Positions 62,244-64,000 of a stretch of 64,000 nucleotides of DNA are shown here, one piece after another (within the stretch, counting starts at the first letter, position 1; each line of letters starts with the position of its first letter). Source of the stretch: Bacteroidales bacterium (GTDB lineage: Bacteria > Bacteroidota > Bacteroidia > Bacteroidales > UBA10428); contig DATGXG010000026.1 of the NCBI GenBank assembly GCA_035299085.1, positions 74,568 to 138,567 of the forward strand. The letters are read 5' to 3'. The position numbers and the translations under genes are program-made. The notes beneath the pieces are model-generated. The model was not told the DNA's origin and made no database searches. It worked only from the letters and a program-made list of their open reading frames with translations.

Positions 62244-64000
62244 TGAAGCGACTTTTCATTCTCACGGCACTGCTTCTTCTGAATGCAGGTTTGCTGATTT
62301 CACAGAACCTGAAAATTACAGGTATTGTAAGTGATTCAGCTTCATTGGAGCCTTTGATAGGCGCCACCGTTTATTTACAGGACGCTTCAACAGGAACAGT
62401 CACAAATACAGAGGGCTATTTCAGCCTTGACGCTGCAAAAGGCAGAATAGCCCTTACTTTCTCGTACATTGGTTACCGTACCATTCGAATAGATACTTTT
62501 ATTACGACGGATAGCCGGCTCGATGTCAGGCTAAGTCAGGCTATCATCCGGTCAGGAGATGTAGTTATTTCAGCAAAAAATACATCTGCCTCAGCAAGCA
62601 ACACAAAGACGGGGATGCTGGAACTGACTGCGAAAGATATTAAAAGCCTCCCGTCGTTTATGGGCGAAGCTGACCTGATCAGGGCGCTGCATTATTCACC
62701 GGGTATCCAAAGTTCAGGCGACGGAAATACCGGATTTTACGTTCGGGGCGGAAATGTAGACCAGAACCTGATCCTTCTTGATAATGCCCTTGTATATAAT
62801 CCCTCGCATGTGCTGGGTTTCTTTTCCGTTTTCAATTCGGATATCATCAGTAATGCCACTCTAATCAAATCCGGGATCCCTCCCAATTATGGTGGCAGAA
62901 TTTCATCGGTGCTTGCTGTAAAAACAATTGAAGGTGATTATGAAAAGCATCATGCACAAGGTACACTGGGACTCATTTATTCAAAAGCCTCCATTCAGGG
63001 CCCTCTTATAAAAAACAAACTTTCATATGTTGTTTCATTCAGAAAAAGTTATGTGAATGAAGTATTGAAGCCTCTTGCCGAAATGTTGATCAAGCCCGAT
63101 TCAGGCGGAATACTGAACGGAAGCACCTATGGAATGTATGACTTTAATGCCAAAGTAAACGGCAAACTAACTTCTAAAGACCGGATCGGACTTAACTTTT
63201 ACAAAGGAAGGGATAATTTTAACCTGAACCGGGAAGACATTCGCTATAAAACCAGGATCGGTTGGGGGAACACTCTCCTGTCACTGAACTGGAATCACAT
63301 CAGCAATGACAGTACTTATTGGCAGAACACGCTCAGTTACAGCAAGTATGATTTCAGTTACAGTGCCGAACAGTTTATCATTTCAATGGATTTGTATTCA
63401 TCTGTGAGCAACTGGAATTACAGGCTTGAGTATAACAGGCAGACGAAAAACCTGGGAACTTTAAGGGCAGGCTTTGAAGCAAAATACTACACGTTTGTAC
63501 CTAACCGGTTCATGCTTACAATCAACCAGGTTGACCTGAATTACAGCACATACCAGGACCTTATGGCATTTGAAGGTGCTGCCTTTTTTTCATGGGAAAA
63601 GGATATTAATCCACTAATCAGGATAATGGCCGGCATCCGGTTAAACCATTACAGGCAACTGGGACCTTACAACCAGTATAATCTGAACGAGGGACAGATA
63701 CAGGATACGGTAGTTTACGGAAACTTTAAAACTGTGAAATCATATTCCAATCCTGAACCCCGGCTGTCCATAAGGATCCGCACTTCTGATGCTTCATCTG
63801 TAAAAGCTTCTTATACACGTAATTACCAATATATACATGTGGCATCGGCGTCATCGGTTACAATGCCCTCTGATATCTGGATTCCAAGCACCTCGCATAC
63901 GAAACCTCAATTCGGTGATCAGTTAACACTGGGTTACTACCGGAATATATTCAGGAATACAATTATCACATCAGTAGAGGCATATTATAAAAACCTGTGT
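62244..64000 (+). CDS. TonB-dependent receptor, truncated by window end
   Basis: Outer-membrane receptor, 585 codons before the window ends. The start is TTG at 62244 (or 62238); no ATG fits. The signal (LKRLFILTALLLLNAGLLIS) is followed by a carboxypeptidase-regulatory-like domain (KITGIVSDSASLEPLIGATV to about residue 95), then the plug (LPSFMGEADLIRALHYSPGI, FYVRGGNVDQNLILLDNALV) and the first barrel strands. It is of the SusC-like-plug type, but the SusC linker and a SusD partner cannot be checked because the gene runs out. The substrate is unknown. Confidence 0.9.

Noticed and set aside
62137..62367. 76-aa minus-strand frame across the ABM/receptor junction
   Set aside because: It is antisense to the receptor start, which has a clear signal peptide and regulatory-like domain on the plus strand.

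Overview
This window looks like a chromosomal segment of a Bacteroidota bacterium, most likely an anaerobic member of the Bacteroidales/Marinilabiliales side of the phylum. Several independent signals point there. There are C-terminal type IX secretion (T9SS) sorting domains on an M1 peptidase and a 2260-residue exoprotein. There is a PorE-like TPR/propeller/OmpA lipoprotein-type protein, a TonB-dependent receptor with a carboxypeptidase-regulatory-like N-terminus, BACON domains, promoter-like TTG-N19-TAnnTTTG elements, and an almost complete lack of Shine-Dalgarno sequences. No phage, transposase or CRISPR array was seen.

Layout. 1-12 kb: FtsX/MacB-type permease, aldo/keto reductase, SiaC-like protein, an AT-rich GT39 glycosyltransferase, an unusual NDK-like protein, a DUF900-type hydrolase, then a two-gene T9SS-flavoured operon (M1 aminopeptidase, PorE-like protein). 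12-19 kb: an ABC fusion protein whose ATPase motifs are degenerate, a GH3/beta-lactamase-fold fusion and CorA. 19.9-25.6 kb: Gfo/Idh oxidoreductase, Rex, and a redox-signalling cassette (2Fe-2S thioredoxin-like protein, [FeFe]-hydrogenase-like PAS protein lacking all H-cluster cysteines, SpoIIE-type phosphatase). 25.8-31.8 kb: an EtfBA / membrane Fe-S / CCG-domain / acyl-CoA dehydrogenase operon, closed by a strong terminator, probably feeding fatty-acyl electrons to menaquinone. 32-41.7 kb: giant secreted lipase-like protein, LytTR regulator, a DNA-binding/exported fusion protein, ThuA lipoprotein. 41.8-56.9 kb, all on the minus strand: the conserved information-processing block tRNA-Thr/Tyr/Gly/Thr - tuf - tRNA-Trp - secE - nusG - rplK - rplA - rplJ - rplL - rpoB - rpoC, with hpf, xer and rpsU upstream and a DUF3467 gene downstream. 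57-64 kb: ComEA-like HhH protein, Omp85-family lipoprotein, TrmH-type rRNA methyltransferase, ABM lipoprotein and a truncated TonB-dependent receptor.

The most interesting material is the redox cassette. A hydrogenase fold keeps three [4Fe-4S] motifs and a PAS domain, but the four H-cluster cysteines are Asp143, Gln191, Gly299 and Leu302. It sits between a 2Fe-2S protein and a PP2C-type phosphatase, and it diverges from Rex across a promoter/operator palindrome. Also notable are the inactive-looking ABC ATPase behind paired GTGA-N6-TCAC sites, an NDK-like protein with a long insertion, and many intergenic arrays that keep a 7-bp period even though their sequences differ. Start codons were adjusted where the longest reading frame began with an implausible TTG or an unsupported extension. 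Functions are inferred from recognisable motifs only; no database search was possible.
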